Origin: JASFYU01 sp045046905
GTDB lineage: Bacteria > Bacteroidota > Bacteroidia > Flavobacteriales > Flavobacteriaceae
Length of the DNA: 48,041 bases
Reading direction: 5' to 3'
NCBI GenBank assembly: GCA_045046905.1
Contig: JASFYU010000030.1
Location: 1-48,041, forward strand
Part shown: one piece after another, positions 8,066 to 17,509 of the stretch
Layout of the letters: each line of letters starts with the position of its first letter
How positions within the stretch are numbered: the first letter of the stretch is position 1
Made by a program: the position numbers and the translations under genes
The notes under the pieces: generated by a model
Databases searched by the model: none
Told to the model about the DNA's origin: nothing
Seen by the model: the letters and a program-made list of their open reading frames with translations, nothing else

Positions 8066-9547
8066 TTATACTACTCTCGGAACCGCATAGGGTTTTCTTT
8101 CAGGTCTTGTCAGCAGCTTATTCGCCTCCTTATCCTTGATAAAAGATTCTTCTTGACCATCAAGCCTTAATTCTCTTCCGACGCGATGGGCTACATTGGC
8201 AATTAATGGCAGTACCGTCGACATATGCCCCGTTTCGATATCACATTTTAATTCAGAACGGTCATTATTTCGAACGGCAGAGATAAAATTATCAAATATA
8301 GCACTACCACCACCTCCGGTAAGGTCTGATGGATCATAGGAATCATCTTTCTCTCCTGAAGTCGGACCTGCTTCGTTTTTCCTTCCAAAAAATGTTTGCC
8401 AATTTCCACCTGAGTCTATTTGCATCCAGCCTTCCGTACCAAGAACAATAACTCCAATTTTAACTGGTCTCGTATTGGTCGTTGCCGATATTCTACCATC
8501 ACCTGTAAGATTGATATCTGGCAATAGAACCCCTTCTGGGTCGGTATATAAACCTCGTGTTCCGAACTCTAAAATCTTTCCGTCGGCATATTCAAAAAGA
8601 GAAGTCTGGGTATTCGGAGTCTCTTGGGCAGAATTATAGCCAAAATATCCCCCCATAGAATTAACCCTGACAGGCAGTTCATCCTTACCAAGTGCCCAAC
8701 GAGCAACATCGAATTGATGTGGCCCCTGATTACCCGTATCTCCATTGCCATAATCCCAATGCCAATGCCAGTTATAATGAAATCTATTTCTATTAAAAGC
8801 TCTATCGGGCGCAGGACCTAGCCACATATCATAATGTACATTTTTAAGATAGGCCTCGGTATAGGGTGTTTCATAGCTGCCAGACTCCAGATTCATTCTA
8901 AATTTATCACCTTCCTTCATTGGACCATCAGGGTATTTACCGATGTCGGCCCTTGGCTTAAAGCACAGTCCACGCGTCATATAGACCTCACCGAGTTTTC
9001 CGTCACGAATAAACTTAATGGCCCTATTCGTATTTGTTATACCGCGATTTTGAAACCCGACTTGAACCAGTACATTGTATTTTCTTGAAGCCTCAATCAT
9101 CTTTCTACCTTCAAAAACGTTATGCGAAGATGGTTTTTCAACATAAACATGCTTACCCGCCTGTGCGGCCCAAATGGTCGAAAGTGCATGCCAATGATTG
9201 GGGGTAGCTACAGATACCGCATCAATTTCCTTGTCATCAAAAACCCTGCGCATATCCCATTCAGCCTTTGGCCTATAACCCGCAAATTTCTCTACTTGAT
9301 CCTGCCGCTCTCTGAATAGGTTCTCATCGACATCCACGAGATATTTTAAACGCACATTCTTCATTTTTCCGAAATTCTCAATATGGGCACCGCCCCGACC
9401 CCGTATACCGATAATAGCCATTTGAATCGAATCATTCGAGCCCAGAATCCTGCCATAAGAAAGGGCAGATGTAGAAATCATAGCAACACCTGCTAGACCT
9501 ACAGAGCCTTTTTTGATGAATTTTCTTCTTGTTATTTTTTTCTTCAT
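8066..9547 (-). CDS. Tat-exported Gfo/Idh/MocA family oxidoreductase
   Basis: 493 residues. The start at 9547 is preferred because it begins with a twin-arginine signal (MKKKITRRKFIKKGSVGLAG); an upstream ATG would add 16 residues. A Rossmann domain with the dinucleotide loop AIIGIRGRGGAH (about 48-60) and the family motif VYVEKPSSHN (catalytic Lys region) is followed by a Gfo/Idh C-terminal substrate domain with DTGNQGPHQFDVARWALG. Exported members probably travel folded with NAD(H) bound. Known relatives include GH109-type glycosidases and periplasmic glycoside 3-dehydrogenases. Which reaction applies here is not decidable by eye. It is divergent from the alpha/beta-hydrolase gene, with a 259-base shared upstream region. 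Confidence 0.9.
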   Translation of the reverse strand: MKKKITRRKFIKKGSVGLAGVAMISTSALSYGRILGSNDSIQMAIIGIRGRGGAHIENFGKMKNVRLKYLVDVDENLFRERQDQVEKFAGYRPKAEWDMRRVFDDKEIDAVSVATPNHWHALSTIWAAQAGKHVYVEKPSSHNVFEGRKMIEASRKYNVLVQVGFQNRGITNTNRAIKFIRDGKLGEVYMTRGLCFKPRADIGKYPDGPMKEGDKFRMNLESGSYETPYTEAYLKNVHYDMWLGPAPDRAFNRNRFHYNWHWHWDYGNGDTGNQGPHQFDVARWALGKDELPVRVNSMGGYFGYNSAQETPNTQTSLFEYADGKILEFGTRGLYTDPEGVLLPDINLTGDGRISATTNTRPVKIGVIVLGTEGWMQIDSGGNWQTFFGRKNEAGPTSGEKDDSYDPSDLTGGGGSAIFDNFISAVRNNDRSELKCDIETGHMSTVLPLIANVAHRVGRELRLDGQEESFIKDKEANKLLTRPERKPYAVPRVV

Positions 9548-9806
9548 ACTTAAATGCTTTAAAATGTTATATGTTTCGATGATGGCTGCTAACAAAGGAA
9601 AACAAAATAGACTCCAAAAGCTTCAACTATTTTGCTGTATTTACATACTCATTTAACCTCTTCATTTTCAATGATTCTCAAAAAAATCGGATCGTTTTTT
9701 AAAGATTTCTTTGTTTTTAGACTAATGCGCTCCTAAATGTAAGGAATAATTGATGTACATTATGCCAATAAAACAACTGTATTTAATGAAATTCAATCCA
9801 AACTAT

Positions 9807-10961
9807 ATGAGAAAAGCAATACTACTACTTTTTGTGGTCAGTATGGCTACAATAAACGCCCAAGAGGAACTCTTATGTACCGGAAGACATTGGTCCGAGG
9901 ACGAGGCGAATTTAGTCATGAAAGATTTTTCTAAGCAATGGAACGATATAGCGTCTTGGGAAAAACGGGCCTCGATTATTAAATCAGGTATTATTTCGGG
10001 TATGAAATTAGATAAAATGCCTACCATAAAAGGAAATTTTAATCCCATTATTAGAAATAAACGTACTATGGATGGGTATACTGTTGAAAACATAGCTATT
10101 GAAAGTTTTCCTGGATTTTATATAACCGGCAATATTTACCGCCCTAGCGAACCCGATAAGAAGAACGCCGCTATTCTCTCTCCTCATGGCCATTTATCAG
10201 ACAAACGCTTAAAAGAAGATGTACAGACCCGCTGCGCTACCCTTGCCCGTATGGGAGCCATTGTCTTTGCTTACGATATGGTAGGCTTCGCCGAATCTGA
10301 CCAAATCACGCATAAAATACCAATCGCTTTGTTGTTGCAGACTTGGAATAGCCGACGTGTTCTTGACTATCTTTTATCGCGACCCGATGTAGATGCCGAT
10401 AGAATTGGTATGACCGGTGGCTCTGGTGGCGGCACACAAACCTTTGTACTCGCTGCAATCGATGACAGAATAAAGGTCGCGGTGCCGGCAGTTCAAGTAT
10501 CTGCCCATTTCTTTGGCGGCTGTGTCTGTGAAAGCGGAATGCCCATACATAAAAGCAAAGAACATCAGACAAATAATGTAGAGATTGCCGCATTATGCGC
10601 TCCAAGACCCTTGTTACTAATTTCTAATGGATCGGACTGGACAAGGAATACCCCGCGTATAGAATATCCGTATATCCAAAAAGTCTATGCACTCTATAAT
10701 GCAGAACACAAGGTTGAAAACGTTCACTTACCTACTGAGAAACACGATTACGGCCCTTCAAAACGAGCTGCCGCCTACATCTTTTTTGCCTACCATCTAA
10801 AACTAGATTTAGGCAATGTAACCGTTACAAGCAGTGTTCAGGAAGATTTTGTAAGCCTTCTTCCTCAAGAGGATTTAAAGATTTTTACAGCAACTCATCC
10901 TAGACCTTCAGACGCCATTATTGGCGATGAGGCTCTTATGAGCTATTTGCATTTGAATTGA
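9807..10961 (+). CDS. Secreted alpha/beta-hydrolase (acetylxylan-esterase/dienelactone-hydrolase type)
   Basis: 384 residues from the ATG at 9807, chosen because it opens a signal peptide (MRKAILLLFVVSMATINAQ). Upstream in-frame ATGs at 9750 and 9786 would bury it. The nucleophile elbow GMTGGSGGGTQ, an Asp in ISNGSDWTRNTP and a His in LPTEKHDYGPSKR form a plausible Ser-Asp-His triad. The oxyanion-side motif is ILSPHGHLSDKR. The segment FFGGCVCESGMPIHK is typical of this family of large secreted esterases near glycan loci. Probably removes acyl (acetyl) decorations from an oligosaccharide in the periplasm. The true substrate is unknown. Confidence 0.87.
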   Translation: MRKAILLLFVVSMATINAQEELLCTGRHWSEDEANLVMKDFSKQWNDIASWEKRASIIKSGIISGMKLDKMPTIKGNFNPIIRNKRTMDGYTVENIAIESFPGFYITGNIYRPSEPDKKNAAILSPHGHLSDKRLKEDVQTRCATLARMGAIVFAYDMVGFAESDQITHKIPIALLLQTWNSRRVLDYLLSRPDVDADRIGMTGGSGGGTQTFVLAAIDDRIKVAVPAVQVSAHFFGGCVCESGMPIHKSKEHQTNNVEIAALCAPRPLLLISNGSDWTRNTPRIEYPYIQKVYALYNAEHKVENVHLPTEKHDYGPSKRAAAYIFFAYHLKLDLGNVTVTSSVQEDFVSLLPQEDLKIFTATHPRPSDAIIGDEALMSYLHLN

Positions 10962-10980
10962 TTTTCAATAGTCCAGCCGC

Positions 10981-11008
10981 TGCGTATAATCAACTGTAAT
11001 TATACGCA
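10981..11008. terminator. Perfect hairpin between convergent genes
   Basis: TGCGTATAAT (10981-10990) and ATTATACGCA (10999-11008) form a perfect 10-bp stem with an 8-base loop, lying between the stop of the alpha/beta-hydrolase and the stop of the convergent metallophosphoesterase. Likely a bidirectional terminator. Only a short T-rich tail follows. Confidence 0.55.
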
Positions 11009-11088
11009 TTTCACATGAACGTTACTCAATATATTACTTTTTACGGCTCTTCGACTTAGATTTATTAGCGCTTTAGAACTGAAAAAAA

Positions 11089-12159
11089 TTAGTTTTTGGC
11101 CTCGAACTCAAACTTGTCCCAGCTTTTACCTTCGGTATCAATCATTTCAAAAATGACATTTCTGTTATGTACTTTAACCGAAAGCACATAATACATGGGC
11201 TGGTCAAACTGTATATCTTCGCCTTCGGAAGAATGGAAAACGAACTCATTTTCATTTTCCACCGTTCGGCCATAATAGGAATCGCTAGCCAAGGCATCAC
11301 CTGCTCTCTTTAATTTATAAACATTAGCACCTGCGCCCGCAGAAATAATATAGTTGACACCGCCCCTAAGTGTTCTATAATATATATGGTCATGTCCTGA
11401 AAAAACGGCGGTCACCTTGTATTTTTCAAAAAGATCAGTAACTACAGTATTTTTTCCTTCAACATCACCATAACTTTTGCTTCCCACAGTATAATAGGGT
11501 CTGTGTTTAAATACAAAAATAAGCTTGCCTTGGGCCTCTTTGAGTTCTTTTTCAAGCCATGCCAACCTTTCTTTGCTCTTCGAGGCCTTTATCCAATCTA
11601 ATGCGATGAATTTGGCATTACCATAAGTAAAACTGTACAACGGGTCTTTTAATCCGAAAAAATCGCCAAAATTCGCTACTCCAGAAACATAGTTATCTTG
11701 GCCTGAATTTTCTTTGGGGCCAGAAACTTCATGATTGCCCAAAGTAGGCCATGTCGGATATTTTCTAAAAAACCAACCCGCATCAACGTCAAGATCTTTA
11801 TAGAGTTTCTCCCCTATTCCTCCTGCGCCTCTATTTACCAAATCAGCAGTGGTTAGGCAAAATTGAGGATTTAGTAGATCCGCTCTTCTTAATACATCAG
11901 GTAAACGGTCACTTCCTTTAGAATCGCCAAAAACCAAGAAATGTATGGGTGCATTTAGTTTATCGTCTTTTGTGGCTGCTTCATTTTCACGGGTGAGTTT
12001 CTCCATTCCCGGTCTTGGGTCATAGGGCGCTTTATTGGTAATCGCACTCAATTGCTCGACCAAAACTTTGGCAGGAGCTTGTTGTACAATCGTTTTTGAG
12101 GTTCCACAAGAACTGAATACTAATAAAACCAGCAATGCTGCAACTATTCTTAATTTCAT
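11089..12159 (-). CDS. Lipoprotein metallophosphoesterase
   Basis: 356 residues with a lipoprotein signal (VLLVFSSC, lipid Cys at 18). It has a calcineurin-type metallophosphoesterase domain: FGDSKGSDR (Asp79), TTADLVNRG (Asp106, with Ala in place of the usual Gly before Asp), LGNHE (Asn142-His143), FKHRPYY (His219) and SGHDHIYYR (His256, His258). Unlike the other two phosphatases of the window it lacks the Fn3-like PAP N-domain. It is probably anchored in the outer membrane facing the periplasm. This third phosphatase, with no sulfatase nearby, supports a phosphorylated substrate for the locus (inference). Confidence 0.88.
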   Translation of the reverse strand: MKLRIVAALLVLLVFSSCGTSKTIVQQAPAKVLVEQLSAITNKAPYDPRPGMEKLTRENEAATKDDKLNAPIHFLVFGDSKGSDRLPDVLRRADLLNPQFCLTTADLVNRGAGGIGEKLYKDLDVDAGWFFRKYPTWPTLGNHEVSGPKENSGQDNYVSGVANFGDFFGLKDPLYSFTYGNAKFIALDWIKASKSKERLAWLEKELKEAQGKLIFVFKHRPYYTVGSKSYGDVEGKNTVVTDLFEKYKVTAVFSGHDHIYYRTLRGGVNYIISAGAGANVYKLKRAGDALASDSYYGRTVENENEFVFHSSEGEDIQFDQPMYYVLSVKVHNRNVIFEMIDTEGKSWDKFEFEAKN

Positions 12160-12184
12160 GAGACTGTTTATTTTAATTCTTTAT

Positions 12185-12339
12185 CTATTTTTCTTCTTGT
12201 AAAGCTACCTCTTTATTCTTCATTTTCAAACGTTCATCTTCCCAACCGTGATCCACATATTCCCACGAAAAATCAGTACCGCTTACTTTGATTTCTTCTT
12301 TTCAGCATACTCCTTATTCATTACCATCCAATTCTTACG
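12185..12339 (-). pseudogene. Degenerate C-terminal gene remnant
   Basis: On the minus strand two short open stretches in different frames look like one broken coding tail: RKNWMVMNKEYAEKKK (about 12339-12290), then after a frameshift KEEIKVSGTDFSWEYVDHG and further charged residues to a TAG at 12185. Neither has a start or upstream coding. The composition is protein-like, but the family is not recognised. It sits immediately upstream of the lipoprotein metallophosphoesterase, so it could be the decayed end of a former operon partner. Confidence 0.35.
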
Positions 12340-12709
12340 TCAAAAACAAGGAAGTCTATTTACAAATCATAGTTCTATATGAATACGATTGACTTCCGTT
12401 ATTTTATCTCATTTGCGTTATATATTACCCCGCGGTTTTTTAGGGTTTTACAGCAGGTAAAAATCATAAAGGACTTCCGGTTTTCAAGCAAAAACACGTA
12501 TTCAAAACCAGCATACTATATTTCAACTATTCTAACTCTTTAGAGGTGATTTTCAATACAAATTAGGTATTTGGTTAAAATATCATGTAAAGCATGTAAA
12601 ATATAAGAGGCAAAGCATTTCAAAATAAGGTTAATTTGTCATAGCATCTAATTACGCTTTCTGATACTTTTATAGTCAAGAATAGAATAACCCTAATTTT
12701 CAATACGAA
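12340..12709. other. Gene-free region upstream of the 745-residue protein
   Basis: No open frame of note and no clear repeat. There is a short direct repeat CATGTAAAGCATGTAAA near 12583. A TACTTTTA sequence near 12665 could be a poor -7 box for the downstream gene. Nothing else is supported. Confidence 0.4.
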
Positions 12710-14947
12710 ATGAGAAAACTGAAATCCTATTGCCTTTTGAGCCTCTTGTTGGTCATAGCATCCTGTACCGAAACTGCTAAAGAAAAAGATTCTATTTCTT
12801 CAATGCCCGTGTACAAAGACGTACCCTACCTTCAAGACTACAGTGTCAAGTACAACCTACAAAAAGAAGATGTCTCACTTTCAAAAGTGCATATGGACAG
12901 GAACGGACTCATACAAATAGCCTCATCTGACGGAATTTTGCGCACCCATGACGGTCAGTTTTTATATCCTGGAATACTTATGCAAGACAAAACCTACCGC
13001 CCTATTGCCGATAGGAATATTTCAAATATGACCCTATATCAGGATCAATTCATTTATTTGGATGATAAGGCGGTGCTGAGCAATGCTTGGGCAGGAAGAT
13101 TATACTTAAACCACAATTTACCCAAGGCTAATATCATTGCCGCTGGTGCTAATTTTGAATTTCTGATTAGTGACGGTAAATCTCTTCAGTTTTTATCAAA
13201 GACAAAAGCGCCATGGCAAGACACCCTAAATGATGATACTGTACTGGGTATTAGTTATGATGCAGCTAGCAAAAATTTCTTAGTCTTAGGCGAAAAGTCG
13301 GTTTTGAGTTTTGATACGACCACAAGCAAACTAAAAATGATACTGCAGGGCGATGGATTTACCTCCTCGACATTTCTCAACAACACCTTAATCATAGGTA
13401 CCACTGATGGGTATATAGAGATTGATATGGCGACAGGAAAACAAATCGGTGAAACCCACAAAAAACTGCCCTGTACAGAGATCACAAGCGTAGCGACCAT
13501 TGACGAACAGCTTTGGTTCGGTTCTACCAAAGGAGCATTTATGCTAAAGAAAGATGGTAAATTCAATTATTACTATGGCAAACGATGGTTACCCAGCAAC
13601 CTTGTACAACACATCTCAAAAGGAAGCGACGGCTCTGTCTTGATTTTAACCGATGCCGGTGTCGGTCAAATTGTTTTTGAAGAAATGACCTTGTTCGACA
13701 AGGCCCAATACTACGAAAAGCAAATGCGCAACAGGCATATACGTCATGGTTTTAATGCAACTTTGGTAGATTTAGACAAGGGTAATATTGATTCAGGAAG
13801 ACTATCTGATTCAGACAATGATGGCCTTTGGACCACCATGTACCTTGCAGGCCAAGTGTTCCGATACGCGGTAACCAAATCTGACGATGCCCTACAGAAT
13901 TGTATGGAATCAATGGATGCGATGGAACGCTTATTTAGTATTAACCCTGTACCAGGCTTTCCTTCTCGGTCATTTGAACGTAGTGGCTATAAAATAAGTT
14001 TGCATGATACTGAAAGATGGCGGCGTAGCTCCGACACTGAATGGGACTGGAAATCTACCACTAGTAGTGATGAAGCCATTGGGCATATTTTTGCCTACGG
14101 GGTAATGGCAGAACTCATGGATAACGAGCTGAAAGGTCGCGCCATAACTCTTATAGACACCTTAATGAGCCATATTATACGCAATGACATGTATATGGTC
14201 GATTTTGACGGTAAGCCTACAACCTGGGGCAAATGGAATCCAGAATATGTGAATGCCAGACCAAAAATGGTGGGAGACAGAAAAATAAACGCTTCGAATA
14301 TTATAGCCATGTTACAGACGGCTTATCATTATACCGGCAAGGAGAAGTATAAAGAAAAAGCCTTTGACCTTATCGATAATTATGGTTATCTCGAAAACCT
14401 TATGCGGCCCATGAAAGAAATAGCTATGGCTCCAGAAGACGCAGACGATTGGAGCAAAATGTTATCTGAATCCTGGAACCATTCTGATGATGAAATGTAT
14501 TTTGTAGGCTATTGGGGCCTATACAAATACGCCTTTAATGATTCACTGAAAACAAAATTTAAGAAAACTATTATTGATCATTGGGAAATTGAACGTCCTG
14601 AAAAGGAAGGAGCCTGGAATATTATGACCGCACTTACCGGCACTCCCGAATTTGATCTTGATGAGGCCGCATGGTATCTCAGAGAGCACCCAATGGATCT
14701 AGTATCTTGGGATATCATGAACAGTCACAGAAAAGACATTACATTTATAGCGCCTAATTTTAGGGAACAAACTACAGAAGAAGTATTGCCACCTGATGAA
14801 AGGCCCGCACAACGTCATAATAGTAATATGTTCAGATTAGACCGAACAGGTAATGATGGGGGCGAAGAATTGGCTGCCGGTGACATTTGGTTATTGCCTT
14901 ATTGGATGGCACGCTATATGGGTATTATCAGCGAGCCACAGCCTTAA
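12710..14947 (+). CDS. Lipoprotein: Reg_prop beta-propeller fused to (alpha/alpha)-toroid domain
   Basis: 745 residues. Lipoprotein signal (LLVIASC, Cys at 19). Residues about 45-325 contain Reg_prop-like propeller blades (LWFGSTKGAFMLKKDGKF followed by KRWLPSNLVQHIS). From about 335 the protein is all-helical and resembles six-hairpin/(alpha/alpha) glycosidases or lyases. It shares blocks with the 708- and 407-residue proteins of this window: SDNDG (368-372), PGFPSRSF (415-422), TSSDE (451-455), DFDGKPTTWG (498-507), NSHRKD (671-676) and a C-terminal RLDR...LLPYWMARYMGI. The conserved Asp/Glu/His positions suggest an active site. I know no characterised family with this arrangement. The propeller is normally found in hybrid two-component sensors, but no kinase or DNA-binding domain is present. 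Likely a surface or periplasmic glycan-active enzyme. Confidence 0.8.
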   Translation: MRKLKSYCLLSLLLVIASCTETAKEKDSISSMPVYKDVPYLQDYSVKYNLQKEDVSLSKVHMDRNGLIQIASSDGILRTHDGQFLYPGILMQDKTYRPIADRNISNMTLYQDQFIYLDDKAVLSNAWAGRLYLNHNLPKANIIAAGANFEFLISDGKSLQFLSKTKAPWQDTLNDDTVLGISYDAASKNFLVLGEKSVLSFDTTTSKLKMILQGDGFTSSTFLNNTLIIGTTDGYIEIDMATGKQIGETHKKLPCTEITSVATIDEQLWFGSTKGAFMLKKDGKFNYYYGKRWLPSNLVQHISKGSDGSVLILTDAGVGQIVFEEMTLFDKAQYYEKQMRNRHIRHGFNATLVDLDKGNIDSGRLSDSDNDGLWTTMYLAGQVFRYAVTKSDDALQNCMESMDAMERLFSINPVPGFPSRSFERSGYKISLHDTERWRRSSDTEWDWKSTTSSDEAIGHIFAYGVMAELMDNELKGRAITLIDTLMSHIIRNDMYMVDFDGKPTTWGKWNPEYVNARPKMVGDRKINASNIIAMLQTAYHYTGKEKYKEKAFDLIDNYGYLENLMRPMKEIAMAPEDADDWSKMLSESWNHSDDEMYFVGYWGLYKYAFNDSLKTKFKKTIIDHWEIERPEKEGAWNIMTALTGTPEFDLDEAAWYLREHPMDLVSWDIMNSHRKDITFIAPNFREQTTEEVLPPDERPAQRHNSNMFRLDRTGNDGGEELAAGDIWLLPYWMARYMGIISEPQP

Positions 14948-14971
14948 AAGCCAAACAGCGCATAAAAATCA

Positions 14972-15066
14972 ACAACCTCGACCCAAGGGTACGAGGTATG
15001 CTTCGGAAAAAACATTTTTCATTTCGAGGCAAGCCTCGGGGAATTAAACCCTCAATGAGGAATTAA
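14972..15066 (+). repeat. Interspersed two-hairpin element, subtype B
   Basis: Left arm CCTCGACCCAAGGGTACGAGG, an AT-rich middle (GGAAAAAACATTTTTC), then ATTTCGAGGCAAGCCTCGGGG and the core AAACCCTCAATGAGGAATTAAAA. The same order of blocks recurs at 23455-23577. It lies between the two propeller-toroid genes. Confidence 0.7.
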
Positions 15067-15160
15067 AATAGGCTCAAAAGAAATTCCAAGTTTGGATCCG
15101 AGAGCCTTTCAGTGCCACATAAAAAAAAGCAGCTATAGCCACATCAAAACCTAAGGTACC

Positions 15161-17287
15161 ATGAAATCAATTTTAGTTAGTTTATTCCTTTTGCTACAGC
15201 TTAGCGACCCTACCCCTACTGGGGAGACCAAGTTCTCTCAAGACATCGCCATTATGCACGGTTCTGAAAATGGCTTGCCTGAAGGGGCTATTCAGCACAT
15301 ACAACTTGAAATGAATATACCAACGGCTCTAGCGTCAGGTCAATCATATCAATGGAACAACTCATTGTGGGTAAGAACAGGCACACAGTACCAAAAGAAA
15401 TCAATGCCTAAGATTACCGCCCTTCCACCAGAGGCAGGAAAACTACTCTCGCAGGTCACCTATAAAGGCAAAACGTATATAGGCTGCGAAAATGGTCTTT
15501 TTGTAAAAACTAAAAAAAAGAAATGGAGTCGAGAACTACCCTCGGATCATCAATATAGCTGGGCCCTAAAAAACGTAGCGGCTTTAACAGTCGATTCTAA
15601 GGGTCGCCTTTGGTTTGGTTCAAAGCAAGGTGTTGGACGTAAAACTAATAATCAATGGGAATTGTTTACAGGAAAAGAAGGCCTACCCTATACCCATTTT
15701 ACCTGTGCCACTGCCGGACCAAATGGAGTCGTGTGGTTTGGCACAGAAAACGGTGCCATTAGGGTCGAAAACAATTATTTTTATTATCGATCTGATCGCA
15801 GGTGGCTACCAGACAACCATGTGAATGCTATTGCGATAACTAAAGATGGCACCACATGGATCGCTACAAAAAAAGGCATAAGTCAAATTATTTCAAAAGT
15901 AATGACCTATGAGGAGAAAGCTGCACACTTCACTAAGCAGGTTGAAGAGCGACACAATAGAATGGGCTTCATCTGCCAAAGTCATCTTTCAAAACAGTTT
16001 GATATTAATAGCTCAACCTTGGCAATTTCAGACAATGATGGCCAGTATACCTCAATGTACGGTGCTGCCCAAGCCTTTAGATACGCACAAACCGGTGACA
16101 AACAAGCAAAAGAATTGGCCGATAGAAGTTTCTATGCCTGTAAATGGCTGGTCGATATCACCCCTGAACCCGGCTTTCCAGCTCGAGTAATTATTCCTAT
16201 AGATTGGCATGAACCAGTTAACGAACAATACAGTAAGGAGTACAATATCAGACATCAGAAAAGTGATCCCTTTTGGAAAGATATCTATCCCCGTTTCCCA
16301 AAAAGCGAGGATGGAAAATACCGCTGGAAATGCGATACCAGCTCCGATGAACTCGCCGGACATTATTTTTACTACGGCATCTATTATGACCTAGTCGCAG
16401 AAACAAAGCAAGAAAAAGATGCCGTAAAAAAAGTTGTGGCTGATATGACTGACCATCTGATTCGTCATGGTTTTAGATTGGTTGATTACGACGGCAAACC
16501 CACCAGATGGGGTAATTTCGAACCTGACTATTTCAATTCAATTTGGGGATGGGATCAACGTGGTATCAACTCAATGATGTTATTGTCTTTTTTAAATGTC
16601 GCGACGCATATTACCGAAGACCCAAAATACGAAGCCGTAGCCAAAATGCTTCGTGATAAGGAGAAATATCATATCAATGCCATGCATTCAAAAGAATTTT
16701 TCCCTCCCGAAAACTCCGTGCCTTGGGACAACAACCTGAGCTTAATGAGCCTGTACGGACTTATGAATTACGAAAAAGATCCTGAACTCCTTATCATGTA
16801 CCGTATTTCTCTTGAAAATACTTGGTTACATATCAGCAAACAAAAAAATGCCCTTTGGGATGCACTATATGGCGCATTGACAAGCTCTTTTGCAAAGAAA
16901 ATTGACGAAGGTTTTTTTAAGACCGATGAACTATTTACGGCAAATCCGTTATTTGCGAAGTCCGCTTTAAAAAGGTACTACAGTGGTGGCTTTAAAAAAG
17001 AAAATATAGCCGAAACATTGCAAAGGATACCTCTTGATTTAATAGGATATACCATAAACAATTCACACCGCCTTGATATTATTACCGATCCAACACCGGG
17101 TCAGGTCGAAGGAATGGGATGGCGAATTGACGAATATGCACTTCCTATCGATGAGCGTGGCCATGTACGCCTTGACCGTGACGCGTTTGTTCTTGATGCT
17201 TCTGAAGGCGATGGGTATTCTGAACACGAAGGCACATTTTATCTTTTACCGTATTATTTGGCCCTGCATCACAAGCTGATCGATTAA
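15161..17287 (+). CDS. Secreted Reg_prop propeller/(alpha/alpha)-toroid protein (paralogue of the 745-residue lipoprotein)
   Basis: 708 residues. A short hydrophobic N-terminus (MKSILVSLFLLLQLS) acts as a probable signal peptide without lipobox. Residues about 40-245 hold Reg_prop blades: DSKGRLWFGSKQGVGR, EGLPYTHF, NGVVWFGTENGAIR and DGTTWIATKKGISQI. Residues about 250-708 are the helical toroid domain with SDNDG (290-294), PGFPARV (337-343), DTSSDE (392-397), DYDGKPTRWG (442-451), NSHRLD (634-639) and RLDR...LLPYYLALHHKLI at the end. It is a tandem paralogue of the upstream gene, 213 bases away across a subtype B repeat. Probably a periplasmic glycan-active enzyme of an unassigned family. 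Confidence concerns architecture, not activity. Confidence 0.8.
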   Translation: MKSILVSLFLLLQLSDPTPTGETKFSQDIAIMHGSENGLPEGAIQHIQLEMNIPTALASGQSYQWNNSLWVRTGTQYQKKSMPKITALPPEAGKLLSQVTYKGKTYIGCENGLFVKTKKKKWSRELPSDHQYSWALKNVAALTVDSKGRLWFGSKQGVGRKTNNQWELFTGKEGLPYTHFTCATAGPNGVVWFGTENGAIRVENNYFYYRSDRRWLPDNHVNAIAITKDGTTWIATKKGISQIISKVMTYEEKAAHFTKQVEERHNRMGFICQSHLSKQFDINSSTLAISDNDGQYTSMYGAAQAFRYAQTGDKQAKELADRSFYACKWLVDITPEPGFPARVIIPIDWHEPVNEQYSKEYNIRHQKSDPFWKDIYPRFPKSEDGKYRWKCDTSSDELAGHYFYYGIYYDLVAETKQEKDAVKKVVADMTDHLIRHGFRLVDYDGKPTRWGNFEPDYFNSIWGWDQRGINSMMLLSFLNVATHITEDPKYEAVAKMLRDKEKYHINAMHSKEFFPPENSVPWDNNLSLMSLYGLMNYEKDPELLIMYRISLENTWLHISKQKNALWDALYGALTSSFAKKIDEGFFKTDELFTANPLFAKSALKRYYSGGFKKENIAETLQRIPLDLIGYTINNSHRLDIITDPTPGQVEGMGWRIDEYALPIDERGHVRLDRDAFVLDASEGDGYSEHEGTFYLLPYYLALHHKLID

Positions 17288-17370
17288 TAAGCCCCGATCA
17301 TAGAGAATACGGTCTTTTGATTTGGTATCTTGGGCTTTTGGTGACCTATTCAGTAAAAGACACCAAAGTA

Positions 17371-17485
17371 AACTACCTCGGGGCAAGCCTGCCTACTGCA
17401 GGCAGGCTTGCCCCGAGGCATTAAAAGGAACAAACTTTAACATTTCGATGCAAGATCCGGGTATTAAACCCACTGGTGGGAATAA
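17371..17485 (+). repeat. Interspersed two-hairpin element, subtype A (most complete copy)
   Basis: A perfect 19-bp stem (17376-17394 with 17400-17418, 5-base loop) is followed by GCATTAAAAGGAACAAAC, then ATTTCGATGCAAGATCCGGG, and ends with the core TTAAACCCACTGGTGGGAATAAAG. It ends 24 bases before the start of the YidR-like gene. It serves here as the reference copy of the family. Confidence 0.8.
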
Positions 17486-17509
17486 AGCACATAATTAGAA
17501 AACAAATCA

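Noticed and set aside
12710..17287. Hybrid two-component sensor genes, suggested by the Reg_prop repeats
   Set aside because: No transmembrane helix after the propeller, no histidine kinase, receiver or AraC domain. The C-terminal part is an all-helical toroid.
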